A stretch of DNA of 64,000 nt from the NCBI GenBank assembly GCA_022496205.1, contig WTXD01000007.1, forward strand, positions 620,001 to 684,000, given 5' to 3'. Source of the DNA: Gloeopeniophorella convolvens (lineage: Eukaryota > Basidiomycota > Agaricomycetes > Russulales). Position numbers and translations under genes: made by a program. Positions 33,046-43,875 of this stretch are shown one piece after another (within the stretch, counting starts at the first letter, position 1; each line of letters begins with the position of its first letter). The notes under the pieces are model-generated. The model did not search any database, was not told the DNA's origin, and saw nothing but the letters and a program-made list of their open reading frames with translations.

Positions 33046-34290
33046 GCCGTCTGGATGCAAGTGCAAGTGCGCAGGGTTGTAGATCGAGAAGTTGCTGGGC
33101 ACAGGGCGCGCGCGGGGTGTGTGCTCAAATACCCCGCGCGGGCAGGGCGCGGGGCACGGCGGCCGCCAGCTGGCTTCGCGCGCCGCGGCCCGTCGATTAT
33201 CGTGCAGCCCGCCTGCCCGCTACTTACTGCTGGCCGGAGAAGCGCTTCGTCCCGCCAACGGCGCGCAAACTGCTCAGTGCGCGCGGGGTGGGGCGTCGAA
33301 GGTGCGCGGTCGGACGCGGTGGATCCCGCACTTGGGTCTCTGGGGCTACGGGCGCAGCAGGGAGGCTTGATTCTCCAGCGCAAAGTCCTTCGAGTATCGG
33401 ACAGCACTTCCATACCCTGGGGCCCCGTCGCGATCCGCTCTGCTTTCAAGCTACTTGCTGGAGGCGCTGGTGCGAGCGGTGCGGTGATCGTCTCTTGACT
33501 GGCGCTGCCTACGTAGCTGGGACGGCTGATCTGCCTGTCACAGCTGCGGTGCGATCAGCTCAGCGGACTCTCAGGCTGCTTCTAGGGTGCTCGCGTAGGG
33601 CGCTGTGCAGCGCCGCCTGTCGTGGGAGGGTGCCACCAAGCACCGTCGTGACTGTCTACAAGGGTGTTCTATCATCAATACTACTACGAGGGTGCTGTGA
33701 TCGGCGCACGGGACCCTGAGCTATTCACTACACAACCTCATGCCTCTCTACAATGTCAATGAGAGCCCAGCACGACTCTTTACGATTTACATCAGTGCCC
33801 TCCTACATGTCGCGGTGCCTATAGTGAGATCTGATGCGAATCAGATGCATGGCTGATCAACGAAAAATCGGATGCTGCGAGATTTCGCTCGACCCCTCGT
33901 TTCTGGCGGAACATCGGAACAGTGATGTGACGTTCTGCACGCTGGAACTGTTGCTAGCTGCTTCCTAGCACGGGGCGCGCACCCTGCGCCCTCTAGCTTC
34001 TTCGCACGCACCCTCATCACAAACGACGCTGCTTCTTTTCCTGTCTCATATGTACATATGGTATAGCCAAGGCATGCGCCACTATGGCATGAGTACGGAT
34101 ACGAATACGAATACGGATGTGACAGCACGAACAGAGACAGGATCATGATCTAACAACAGACGGCGACGCGACTTACCCCGCGCGCTGACAATCCAGAACA
34201 GAAACCGCTGCGCGCCGCCCAGGACGAACCAACACACGGACGAATGATGACGGTGATGAGAACACACCACCCCAGCGTACGCCAACGCCG
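33046..34290. other. Repeat-rich spacer
   Basis: The first ~80 bases (tatttgagcac, tgcatccagacggcatgg on the minus strand) resemble the upstream region of copy C at about 32015-32090, so the duplicated unit includes promoter sequence. Repeat Y copy 2 follows at 33508-33912. The rest, to 34290, has no recognisable gene. Confidence 0.5.
33508..33912 (+). repeat. Long direct repeat Y, copy 2
   Basis: Partner of 29527-29905 in the same orientation. It contains a few extra bases (for example around 33750 and 33850). Confidence 0.85.
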
Positions 34291-35114
34291 TCACTCGCCG
34301 CGGCGATTGCTTGGGCGTGTACCGTCGCCAGGGTAATGCGCACCCAGAGGACCCTCACGACCCCATAACGACATACCCCTCGTGCCCGCGCCTACGCCCG
34401 TCATCTTGCGAGCGGTGCCGCCGCACCGCCGTGAGGGTGCGCCCAAGCGCGCGGGCGGTCGCGCGCAGCGTGCGGCGCGGGTCAGGCAATGGCGATGGCG
34501 ACGGCGTGCGCGCGGACGGCCAGCCCGGGTCCGTCGCGCTGCGCGCACTGGCGGGCTTGTCGCTGTCGCCGGCGGCGGCGCGGCGGTGATGAGCGCGGGC
34601 GGGAGGATGTCGGCGAAGGTCGCGCTGCGGGGCTTGTGCTCGCGTTTGTGCGGCTGCTCGCGCGGGGAGGACGAGCGCGGGGAGGACGGTGCGCTGCTCG
34701 CGCTGTCTGAGCTGTCGGAGGCAGGCGTGCGCGCGGCGTCGTCAGCGAAGAGGACGGGGCGGTGGTATGCGGGTACTGTGTGCGCGATCGGATTAATTTA
34801 GCGGAGCTGAGCGCGGGGACGGGGACGTACGGCGGAGGGCGCGGCCGGCGCCGCGGATGGGCTTGGGGGCGCTGGCGGCGGGGACGAGGGTGCCGTAGGT
34901 GTTGCCTGGGGCGCTGACATAGGGCACGCCGGTCGCGGTGTCGCGGAAGGAGCACTGTTGTGTGTCGGCGTCGTAGCCTGTGCGGACTATGCCGTGCGGG
35001 AGGCGGTCTACGTCCTGTGGGGGGAGCGGTGGGATGTCAGGGGGATGCGGGGTTGTGGGCAGCTGGGGGACGGGAGCGCACCTCGTCTCGTACCCAGCGA
35101 CGATAGGGGTCCAT
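34291..35114 (-). CDS. Uncharacterised protein with GYDADT...FRD module
   Basis: Three minus-strand exons, 35082-35114, 34831-35014 and 34291-34775, give 233 residues. It begins MDPYRRWVRDE, then DRLPHGIVRTGYDADTQQ, CSFRD and APGNTYGTL, a module I associate with uncharacterised Agaricomycete proteins, some of which also carry LysM domains. No LysM is visible here. A Ser-rich linker leads to RSATFADILPPALITAAP, shared with the gene at 27436-27825, and a very Arg-rich C-terminus. It is divergent from RPN10 with 292 bases between the starts. Function unknown. Confidence 0.65.
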
Positions 35115-35406
35115 GGTGGGGGAGGTTGAGCAGTGGCTAGGAGATAGCAAGGGAGTATAAGTAGCAACGGCCCTGTCGAAGAAGCGGCAGGGGCTGCTCG
35201 GGTAGAAGAGGGATGAGCTGGATGATCGTATATACCATAGCGAGGAATATGTACTCCTGGGATAGAATTGGTCCTGTGCAGCCCTGTGCAGGGGCGCCGT
35301 TCATCTTATCTTATCTCTGCGCACACAGAGCCAAACAGTCGCGTAGGGTGACGCGTCTGCTGGCCACTACCCAAGTCCTCGCTCACCGTCGCAAGCGTCG
35401 CCCACG

Positions 35407-36674
35407 ATGCCCCTCGAGGCCACCATGATCGTCCTCGACAACTCCGAGTACATGCGCAACGGCGACTACCAGCCCACCCGCTTCGGCGCACTCGCAGACG
35501 CAGTCACCACCCTCTTCACCACAAAGATCGACTCCAACCCAGAGAACACCGTCGGCGTCATGACCATGGCCAACAACGGGTGCGCGCACCCCACCCGCGC
35601 CTGCGCGCGCGATTACCGACGACGACGCTGACCCCCACCCCCGCCCCCGCAGCCCCGAGGTGCTCGTCACCCACACAAAGGAGCTCGGCCAGGTCCTCGC
35701 CGCCGTGCACCAGACCGCCTCGAACCTCGGCCGCACCGCCTCGATCCCGACCGCGATCGCCATCGCGCAGCTCGCGCTCAAGCACCGCCAGAACAAGAAC
35801 CTGCGCCAGCGCGTCGTCGTCTTTGTCGGCTCGCCGCTCGCGGACGCCTCGCCCGACGCCGAGCGCGCCCTCGTCCGCCTCGCCCGCCGCCTCAAGAAGA
35901 ACAACGTCGCGCTCGACGTCGTCGCGTTCGGCGACGGCATCGAGCAGGCCGGAGAGGGCGGCCGCAGCATCCTCCGCGCGTTCGTCGAGGCCGCCTCGTC
36001 GTCCGACAACTCGTGCGTGCCCCCGCGCGCGCACACGTACACAGCAGGCGGGACGCTGACCCCCGCGCCCCCGCGCAGACACTACCTCGCCGTCCCGCCC
36101 GGCCCGCACCTCCTCTCCTCCGCCGTGCTCAACTCGCCCGTGCTCGCCAGCGACCGCGGCATCCCCGACGAGCTCGCCGGGGCCGACGGCCCCGGCGCCG
36201 CGGGCGGCAGCGGCGGCGCAGGCGGCGCCTCGCAATTCGAGTTTGGCGTCGACCCGAGCCTCGACCCCGAGCTCGCGATGGTGCGTGCCGCCCCCTTACC
36301 CCCTTGCTGGCTGCTGACAGCACGCCCGGCGGCAGGCCCTGCGCATGTCGATGGAGGAAGAGGCCGCGCGCCAGGCCGCCGCCAACCCGCCCGCAGCGGC
36401 GCCCGCCGCTGCGCCAGCAGAGGGCGCCGCGCCTGCAGCGCCGGCTGCGCTGCCCGCGCCTGCAGCGGACGAGGAGGAAGAGGCGCTGCTGCAGCGCGCG
36501 CTCGCGCTCTCCGAGGGGCGCGCGGGGGCAGGCGCGGACGTCGAGATGGCCGAGGGCGCCAGCGCCAGCGCCGGCGGCGCGGACGAGGAGCTCAGCGAGG
36601 AGGAGATGATCGCGCGCGCGATCGAGATGAGCATGCGCCCCGAGGGCGGCGCGGACGACCCGAAGAAGCAGTAG
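35407..36674 (+). CDS. rpn10: 26S proteasome ubiquitin receptor RPN10 (PSMD4/S5a)
   Basis: Four exons, 35407-35579, 35653-36012, 36079-36280 and 36336-36674, give 357 residues. The N-terminal vWA domain begins with the family hallmark LEATMIVLDNSEYMRNGDY and includes NPENTVGVMTMA and VVVFVGSPL. It docks on the proteasome regulatory particle. The C-terminal half holds three ubiquitin-interacting motifs: DPELAMALRMSMEEE, EEEALLQRALALSE and EEEMIARAIEMSM, separated by Ala/Pro-rich linkers. Yeast Rpn10 has a single such motif, so this version resembles the multi-UIM forms. Confidence 0.96.
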
Positions 36675-36906
36675 CCCCGCGCCCCGCGCCCCGCATCAAC
36701 ATCCCTGTGTACTTACTCTACTTGTGCTGTAGCAATCATCTGACCGCTGCTGTGGATCGTGATCTCACGCGTCGTTGAGGGTATATATATACGGGTGCGG
36801 GCGGTTGTACAGTTAGATTTCCGGGCGGGCGGTGCGTACGCGTACAGGGTGCGGGCACAGCAGGGATACAGGAGGGAGAGAGAGCGAGAGGCGCCGTGCC
36901 GCTGCC

Positions 36907-37986
36907 TCATGCTGGCGGCGCGCCTGCGCCCGCCGCTGCCGCCGCCGCCTCGTCCTCGTCCTTCCACGGCCCCGCATCGCTAAGCGAGCACCCGCCGGGG
37001 CACTCGCACGCGCCGCCAAACTCCTTGGGCAGATTCTCCGCCGGGATCTGCGCGAGCAGCTTGTCCTTATACGTGCCCCCGAGGATGTCGATCTTGCTCA
37101 CGGTCACCTCGTCCAGCCACGGGCGCACGACGGCCCACACCGCGCTGAACGCCCACGGCGCGTTCACGATGTAGAACCGGCCCATGATCTCCGGGTAGCG
37201 GTCCTGCCCGATCGAGGCGGCCGCCATCACGTAGTCCTTGACGCGGTAGAAGTTCGCGAGCGAGACGCCGCCGAGGTCGAGGATCGTGCAGAACGTCTCG
37301 ACGGGGTGGCCGACGGCCCGCGCGGACGCGGGCAGCCGCGAGGTGAGCGAGCGCTCGTACTCGAAGACGAGGCGCTGCAGCTGCCGCTCCTGCGTCGTGA
37401 TCGCGTAGAGCGCCTTGATGTCCAGCTTGCCCACGCGCTCGATGTACACCGGGCGGCCCTCCTGCACGCCCTGTTAGCACCTATACGCACACCCACAGGG
37501 CGGCAACGCACCTTGTCGATCTTGTGGTAGTACTGCGGGTAGTACTTGTTCACCTCCTCCTTTTCCTTGAAATCGAATGTCCTGCGGGCGGCGCCGCGTC
37601 AGCCTCGCCGCGCGCGGGGGGCACAGGGCACGCACTGCACGAGCTCGTCGACCTTCTCGTCCTTCCGCCACTGCTCGGCCGCGAGGACCATCGCCTTGGC
37701 CTTGGGCACGTCAAACTTGCGCGCGCGCAGGAACCTGCCGCCCCGGCTTCCATCAGCACCCGGGCCCTCGCTGGCGCTCGCAGGGCACGCACCGGAGCAG
37801 CATGGCGTCGTCCATGCGCGCGGGCACGAACGCGCCCTCGTCCTGCAGCTCGCGGCGCAGCGTGTCGAGCGCGTGCTGCTGCGGCACGGTGAGGTTGCCC
37901 AGGCGCCCTGGGAGCGGCTTGTAGTTCGGGTCGGTCACGCCTGGCGGGAGCGCGGACGCGCTGGCGGGCTCGGTCGACGACGACAT
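36907..37986 (-). CDS. sec14: SEC14-type phosphatidylinositol/phosphatidylcholine transfer protein
   Basis: Four minus-strand exons, 37793-37986, 37636-37734, 37512-37581 and 36907-37470, give 308 residues. The CRAL-TRIO N domain (LRRELQDEGAF, RFLRARKFDV) is followed by the lipid-binding fold: PVYIERVGKLD, LDLGGVS, FYIVNAPWAFSAVW and IPAENLPKEFGG, ending in CECPGGCSLSD. Exchanges PI and PC between membranes and couples lipid metabolism to Golgi secretion. Length matches the single-domain yeast protein. The 5' leader contains a CCA repeat ending seven bases before the ATG. It is convergent with RPN10, 232 bases apart. Confidence 0.96.
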
Positions 37987-37992
37987 GCTTCT

Positions 37993-38022
37993 GTGGTGGT
38001 GGTGGTGGTGGTGGTGGTGGTG
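37993..38022. repeat. (TGG)10 microsatellite
   Basis: Ten perfect TGG units, read as CCA on the SEC14 transcript, lie directly before the SEC14 start codon, probably in its 5' untranslated region. Length variation could affect translation or serve as a marker. Confidence 0.95.
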
Positions 38023-38878
38023 GTTGCGGTTATGGCGAGGCCGCGATCAGTGGCGATTGATGCGGGTTTTGGGCTGATGTGTTTGGGGCGGTGCGTGGGA
38101 TGTGCTCTACTGTGTGCGCGCGGTGGATGTGGGTTGGTGGTGGTGGATGTGAGCGAGTGTGGAGAGGCCGATGACGGAGGCGCAGCGCAGCGATAAAAGA
38201 AAACTGGCCCGGGCGAGCGGGACACTTCCTCTTTCGGCCATCTCCGGCCAATCGCCCCTGGCTGCCTCGTTCCCCGCGTCCTCGGAAGCCTGCTAAGCAC
38301 ACCTGGCCCATACTATGTATGTAAGCATGCAGTCATCTTGCATAGATCATGGCGTCTCGTACTCGTACAGCTCCCGCGCGGCCGCAAGTTGAGTTGCAGC
38401 ACTGCGCGGGTCCGGCGCTCTATCTACTCGTACCGTACCAAAAATTACACGGGGCGGGCGGGTGTACATACAACGCTACACGGGCACATCGTCATGGCGG
38501 CAGCGGGGGGGATGCAGTGGATGGATGGATGGGATGTATGGAGGGGGGTATTGCATGTCAGTACGATGGGGCCGACGAAAGCGGCGACATAAAAAACGTG
38601 ATAAATAGATGCGCAGGTTGAAATGCACGGACGTCAATAATCCAACGCTGTCTCTGCCAAACATCAACCAGCCCTAGTCCTCGAGCGAAGCGAAGCACGC
38701 ACGCGACCGCGGCCTGGCCAAGAACGTTTTCAAAAAAATACTTATCGTTCGAAACACATAGATGCATTAAAAGGAGCGTCGGGTGCCGCCTTCCTTCGTC
38801 CTTGAGGTTTTGATATGATGGGTAGTGGTGGTACAAGCCGAACGATGCGATGCGAGCCCGGGTTTGAGGCACCTGCGA
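38023..38878. other. Intergenic region
   Basis: This is the SEC14 promoter side followed by the 3' flank of EMG1. It contains short G-rich simple sequence (38500-38550: ggatggatggatggg). No gene is seen. Confidence 0.45.
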
Positions 38879-40201
38879 TCATACGATATCCCAGAGCTCT
38901 TCGAGCGCGCAGCAGAACTGCCGTGAGAAATGAGCAGGCGTCCTCGAGGCCGCGTGACACAAGTACGTACCTTGCCGCAGGCCACGCTCGCGCTAAGAGG
39001 GTAATCGCTGATACTGATCTTTTCATCGACGATGTGGTCCGCAAAGTCGTCCCTGCCGCGTGCCATCGCGCCGACAAACACCGCCAGGTGGTGCGTCTGC
39101 GGCACCGTGGGCAGGTACCGCGACAGCCGCACCGTCTGCGCGTCACCCGACAGGGCTGGCAAAACGCAGTGAGCGACGGCCGCGCGCGCGATGACCCAAC
39201 GAGAACCCACTGATTTTGTGCGTGTTCACGGGAAGATGGTCAGTGACGGGGTTCTGGCGCTGCTGTAAGCCGACACAATCGGACCGAAGAATCGCAGCGC
39301 GGACGTGCCTTGATGACCTTCAGAAGCTTCTCTGGGCCATTTACGCCTCGGATGGACAGCTTGTGCAGCAGTTGCACTGACGAAAGCCCCCGTCAGCACG
39401 CGCCCCAACACGTAAAACCAAAAACAGGGGAGTGCCCCGACGCACCCATGAGCCCGCTAAACCGCTTGAACGTGCGCGGGATGCGCACATGCGGGTTCAC
39501 CTCGATCAGCACGCCCTTGGCCGTGTGGATGTACACCTGCAGCAGCCCCGCCTTGTTCAGCGGCGAGTCGAGCAGCGTCAGCAGACACTGGTGCGTGATG
39601 TCCGGCCGCGCGTCCGCAATGTCGCGCCCCGTCTTGGCGAGGATGCCCTGGTGGTCGTCGCAGTTGAGCAGCGTGTACTTCGCCTCGCCCTCGCGTCCGC
39701 GCCCGCCCTTCCCCGCGCCCCCGCCCCCGCCGCCGACCCTGTACGCCTCGAGGCACGCCTGTTCGAGCACCACGAACAGCCGCCGAGGGCCGCCTGCCCC
39801 ACGCGGCACCTGCGCCTGCACGGGCAGCATCGTCGGGTTCGTGCTCGGCAGCCCGCGCGCGCGCGCGGCGGGCAGCGGCCGCGTCGGACGCGAAGCGACG
39901 TCCTTCTCTGCCGCAGCCGCGGCGTATTCGGCCCCACCCCGTACGGGTGCAGGCGCGGCCATCGCTTCGTCGTCCGAGGTGTCGCTCGACCGCTGCTGCC
40001 CTCGTGGATGCGCTTGCGCGACGGCGAGCGCTCGCGCTCGTCCGCGGGCGTTGACTTGGGCCGGGGCGGCGGGTCGACGCTCAGGCTGGCCGCGTTGTTC
40101 CGGAGCGCTGCGAGCACGGGCGGGATGGTCGTCGCCGAGCCGGAGTGCCTGCGCCTGAGCGAGGTGGGCGAGACGGGGGACATGGATCGATCGGATGACA
40201 T
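38879..40201 (-). CDS. emg1: EMG1/NEP1 18S rRNA pseudouridine N1-methyltransferase
   Basis: Minus-strand exons: 39446-40201, 39309-39376, 39211-39253, 38971-39155, 38879-38917. Conserved SPOUT-class NEP1 sequence: [86 protein letters not shown] and the C-terminal [11 protein letters not shown]. It methylates a hypermodified pseudouridine in 18S rRNA and is needed for small-subunit biogenesis in the nucleolus. The intron 39254-39308 starts with GC. In the variable N-terminal region (about 39990-40001) the frame shifts by one missing base between KRIHEGSS and [12 protein letters not shown]. If the true start is the ATG at 39962 this is harmless; otherwise it is an error or a break. Confidence 0.9.
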
Positions 40202-40905
40202 GATTTTTGGGCGGGTTCGTGGATGAGGCAGGGGAGGCTAAGCAGAAACCGGTGCGTAGTGTCCGAGGCTAGTGTGCTGGACTAGGACGAGGGAGTGGAA
40301 GTGAGAAGGGAGAAAGGATGGACGGAAGAGTACTTGAAGTAAATTTGGCTTGGCCAGATTCTCCCATTCCTCCGTTCCCACGGCCAGGTGCCGCTGGGAT
40401 CTGCTTCGAGTCGCGCGCTTCTGCGGGTCGCCGACGCAGCCGGGCCTGCCAAGGGTCCAGTGCCCCGCTTTCTCCTTCTAGCCGGGTCCTGTCGCTCATT
40501 TCATTTCATTATCGCTCCCCACACACGGCAGTCCCAAAACCCCATTTCCCTGCACCGACCAACGCGCACGACCAACAACATCGGGCGCAATGCCACCAGA
40601 GCCGCACAAACACCTGGCCAGCTTCTTCTGACATAGCGCAGCTTACCCTCTTGGCTTACTCACGTCCCAATAATGTGAACCAGTGTGCGTCCCGTTATAA
40701 CAGAATGTCTTTGCACCCAAGACTCGACGCATTGGCATATGCCACGCTACGTCGTGTTTCAGGAATCAGATTTCAGAACCCAGGCCGCACAAACAATCGT
40801 CATGATCATACTTCTACATCATCATGAGGACAAAGCTTAACATTCCTGCTAAATTTACACACTAGGCGCGCATTGAGGCCACTTCTACCTTCCGCAGCTA
40901 GCGCC
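40202..40905. other. Intergenic region
   Basis: This lies between the EMG1 start and the 3' end of oxygenase 1, both on the minus strand. A 170-codon open frame on the plus strand (40318-40827) has no family features and is probably chance. Confidence 0.45.
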
Positions 40906-42330
40906 TCAGGCCGTTTCCTTGTGCTCGGTGCCGCGGCTCGCATACCACGTCTCAGGGCCCTGCGAGCAGCAGACGCCACAGTCAGCGCCCTGATCAACGG
41001 AGACCCGCAAAGGCGCGCTCTGGGTACAGACCTTGCGGTTCTTGACCCTCTGGTTCGCAATGCGCCGCGCGAACCACTCGGCCGAAGTCGCCCCGGTGCC
41101 GTACTTACCCTGCGGCGCCTTGGCCGCCGCGTCTGCGATCAGCGCGCTCTGCGCGGACAGCGGCTCCAGCACGACCGTGTTCCCGGGGCGCGTGAAGAAC
41201 ACGACGGACCACCGCTCGTGCGCGGCCTGCGCCTTGGGCGGCGGGCTGGTCCCGCAATCAGCGTGCGGCGGAACGGAGGCGCGCGACACTCACACGACGC
41301 GGTGCAGGTTGGAGCGCAGGATGCCCGCGCTGAAGATCGTCATCGCGTCGCCCAGGTTGCAGATCGCGTGGCCGGGGATGGGCTGCGGCGCGCAGGCTCA
41401 GCACCGCGCCAAGCAGCACAAGCAAGCAGAGCGCGCTCACCCGCACATACTTCCACTCGTCCGTGCCCGGCGGCAGCACCTGCAGCCCGCCAAGCCTGTT
41501 GTGCAGGAACGACTGCGGCGCGCGTCAGCCTCGCACACGCACTCCCGCACCGCGCCGCGCCGCGCAGCTCTGCTCACCAGCGACCCAAAGTCCGTGTGCG
41601 ACCCGAGCGCCGCCTTCTCCGGCGGCATGTCCTGGAACGCCGGCGCGCGGATGCACCGCGCCTCGCTCCCGCTGTGCTCTGCGGGCGCGTGGCGCGCCGC
41701 GAGCGCCTCGCGCGGCAGGCCCAGGCGGTCGCCGAGGATCCCGAGCAGCGTCGCGTTCACCGCGCCCGACTTGAGCACGAACGGACGCACCGCGGACGCC
41801 ATGTGCGCGCCGACGGGCGCCGGGTACGTGCGGTGCGCGGGCGCGGGCCACGCGAGCACGTCGTCCTGCGCGACGTTGAGGAACTCGACCGAGTCGAGCG
41901 CGCCGCTCGCGTCGGTCGCGTTTGCGCCGGCGTGTTTGTAGCTGGTGGTGCGGTGTCAGCGGGGGGGCTGGTGCGGGAGGGCGGGGGAGAGCCGCGGCGC
42001 ACCCGAAGGACATGCCCGAGTCGCCCTGCTCGAATTTCATCTTTTCCTCGAGCGGGAGCTTCATCGCCTCGGTGCCGACGTCGAACATCGCGTTGGCCTC
42101 TTCCTCGACGCCGTGGTTCTTCAGGCTGTGGCAACGCACGTCAGAGTCGTCTGTGGCGCGGGGGCGGTGCGGCGCGGCGCGACGTACTACCAGAAGCCGA
42201 GCTGGGTCGCTGCCTGCCACAGGCGGTCGATCTCGTGCTCGTCGCCGGCCTTGAGGAGCTCGTAGTCAATGACGAGGAGCGGGACGGTCGGGACATCGTC
42301 AGGGAATGCGGGGAACGAGAGGGCCGGCAT
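40906..42330 (-). CDS. 2-oxoglutarate/Fe(II) dioxygenase, isopenicillin-N-synthase-like (copy 1)
   Basis: Seven minus-strand exons (42188-42330, 42003-42125, 41578-41941, 41441-41512, 41294-41382, 41032-41245, 40906-40959) give 352 residues. The N-terminal domain is VPLLVIDYELL...LGFWYLKNHGV. The jelly-roll core has the iron ligands HTD in GSHTDFGSL and the distal His in LRSNLHRVV, and the 2-oxoglutarate-type Arg region RWSVVFFTRPG. Family members hydroxylate or desaturate small molecules; the substrate cannot be told from sequence. A close paralogue with matching exon sizes lies at 46360-47751 on the other strand. Confidence 0.9.
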
Positions 42331-43875
42331 TGTCAGTAGCTTGGTGTGTTGTGTTGGGTGTTGAGAACTGTAGATGCAGTTGTCGTTGTGTGCGAGTTGT
42401 TAATGCTCGGTGGTGCTGAACACTGGGCCCAAGCGGGGCCTTTATATTCGTCGATGCCTTCGGTGAGGTCATGCGCCAGCACCATCAATAGGACCGACGC
42501 CTCTGCGCACAGAAGTGCTCTCGTGGCACAGTATACCCGCAAGCCTCTAGGACCTGAGTGCGAGTAGCACACGAGTTGTGCATGGAGCGCCCGCATGTCG
42601 TGCGGCGACATGACGAACTCCCCCGAACGCTGAACGTGCCACGCTGCCACCAGGTGTGCGCGGCGCATCTTTCGCCCAACAAGCTTCGACGTTGCTCGGG
42701 CACTGACATATCCTGAGAGCGGCGTTGCCTAATCTGCACCGGCTTGGCACAGCGTAGTGCCGACGAGAGGGAAGGCCAACAGCACTTGATTGCAAGGTTG
42801 CAGAGAACGCCCAGGGTGACGCGACGGTGCAAGATCCGAACAAGTCCGCGAGGCAAAATCGGGGGAAGTAGTACTCGGTTGGTTGTCTGGTAGGAGCGGC
42901 GCCGGCTCAAAGTTCGCGACGCCCACCCAAACGGCGAGAAGCTTCTTGTGTTGAATGAGGCAGGTGCGTGCATTGCAGCTACGATCCGGCTCAAGGCTCG
43001 CCCTAAGACGTCAATGATCTGCATGGGAGAACTGCGCGGGTGCACAGGTGCGACCGTAGGATTAGTCAGCATTGGCCCCGGAATAAAGTTGGGCCAGCTT
43101 TACCACGGTCACGAAGGTATATATCCAGGGGGGATCGCAATTCGCTGAGCCTAGGTAAGAATAGCGCGTTATGTGAAAGAGCCGATGATGGGATGGGTTT
43201 GTCCCGGTGGTACTTGGAGCTTGAGGCTTGAAGCGCCGCCCACATTAGATTGGTAGTTTCACCAGCACCGCTGGCGGCCGCGCCCTGAGAATCAACGGTT
43301 TTACTGGACCCGCAAGCCTTCTCTTCGCATCGTGAAGACCTTTCTACCTTATCAACAAGATTTCAAGTGCTCCTCGACAGCGATGAGTGCGGTGCACAAG
43401 GTGTGGGGACCGCTAGTGTCTCCCATTTGTGCCATCGTCAGCAACCTCAATGCCTGGGGTGATCAGCACTTTCAACTACTATCACGGCCCTTGTCTGTCG
43501 TGATATCAATATCAGTGTCCTAGAAATGACAACCAAGAGTAATATGCGCACAGCGGGCGTGTCCTATTCGGCGGCCGGTGACGCCGGCGGTCCTTCTGAC
43601 TGATTGACCCATATCGACATGTAGAGTTGATTGGATCAGTTAAGAGCACACGCATAGAATACTTGCCACCGCGATGGCCAGCTGGAGAGTAGACATAATT
43701 CAGGAAACTGGTAGGCTTCGCTTTCAAGCTGATCATGAGTGCTATTCGATGCGCATCGCCGGCTTCTGAAGATGGTGCTCAAGGACATGTATTGAGGGAA
43801 ACTGGGGGGCATTGACAATCGTACTCTGCTGCAAATGGGGAAAAACATGCAAATCCGTGGTGTCCATAAAACGCG
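42331..43875. other. Intergenic region
   Basis: This is the upstream region of oxygenase 1 and the 3' flank of UPRT. Several open frames on the minus strand (for example 42485-43072) lack conserved features. No clear gene is seen. Confidence 0.45.

Noticed and set aside
35383..36235. Long open frames antisense to RPN10
   Set aside because: High GC with strong third-position bias opens antisense frames. RPN10 on the plus strand is certain and these products show no family features.
40873..42339. A 488-codon open frame antisense to oxygenase copy 1
   Set aside because: It spans introns and exons of a well-supported gene on the other strand and is a GC-driven shadow.
42485..43072. 195-codon minus-strand open frame between oxygenase 1 and UPRT
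   Set aside because: No conserved motif, no hydrophobic or domain pattern, and irregular composition. Treated as chance.
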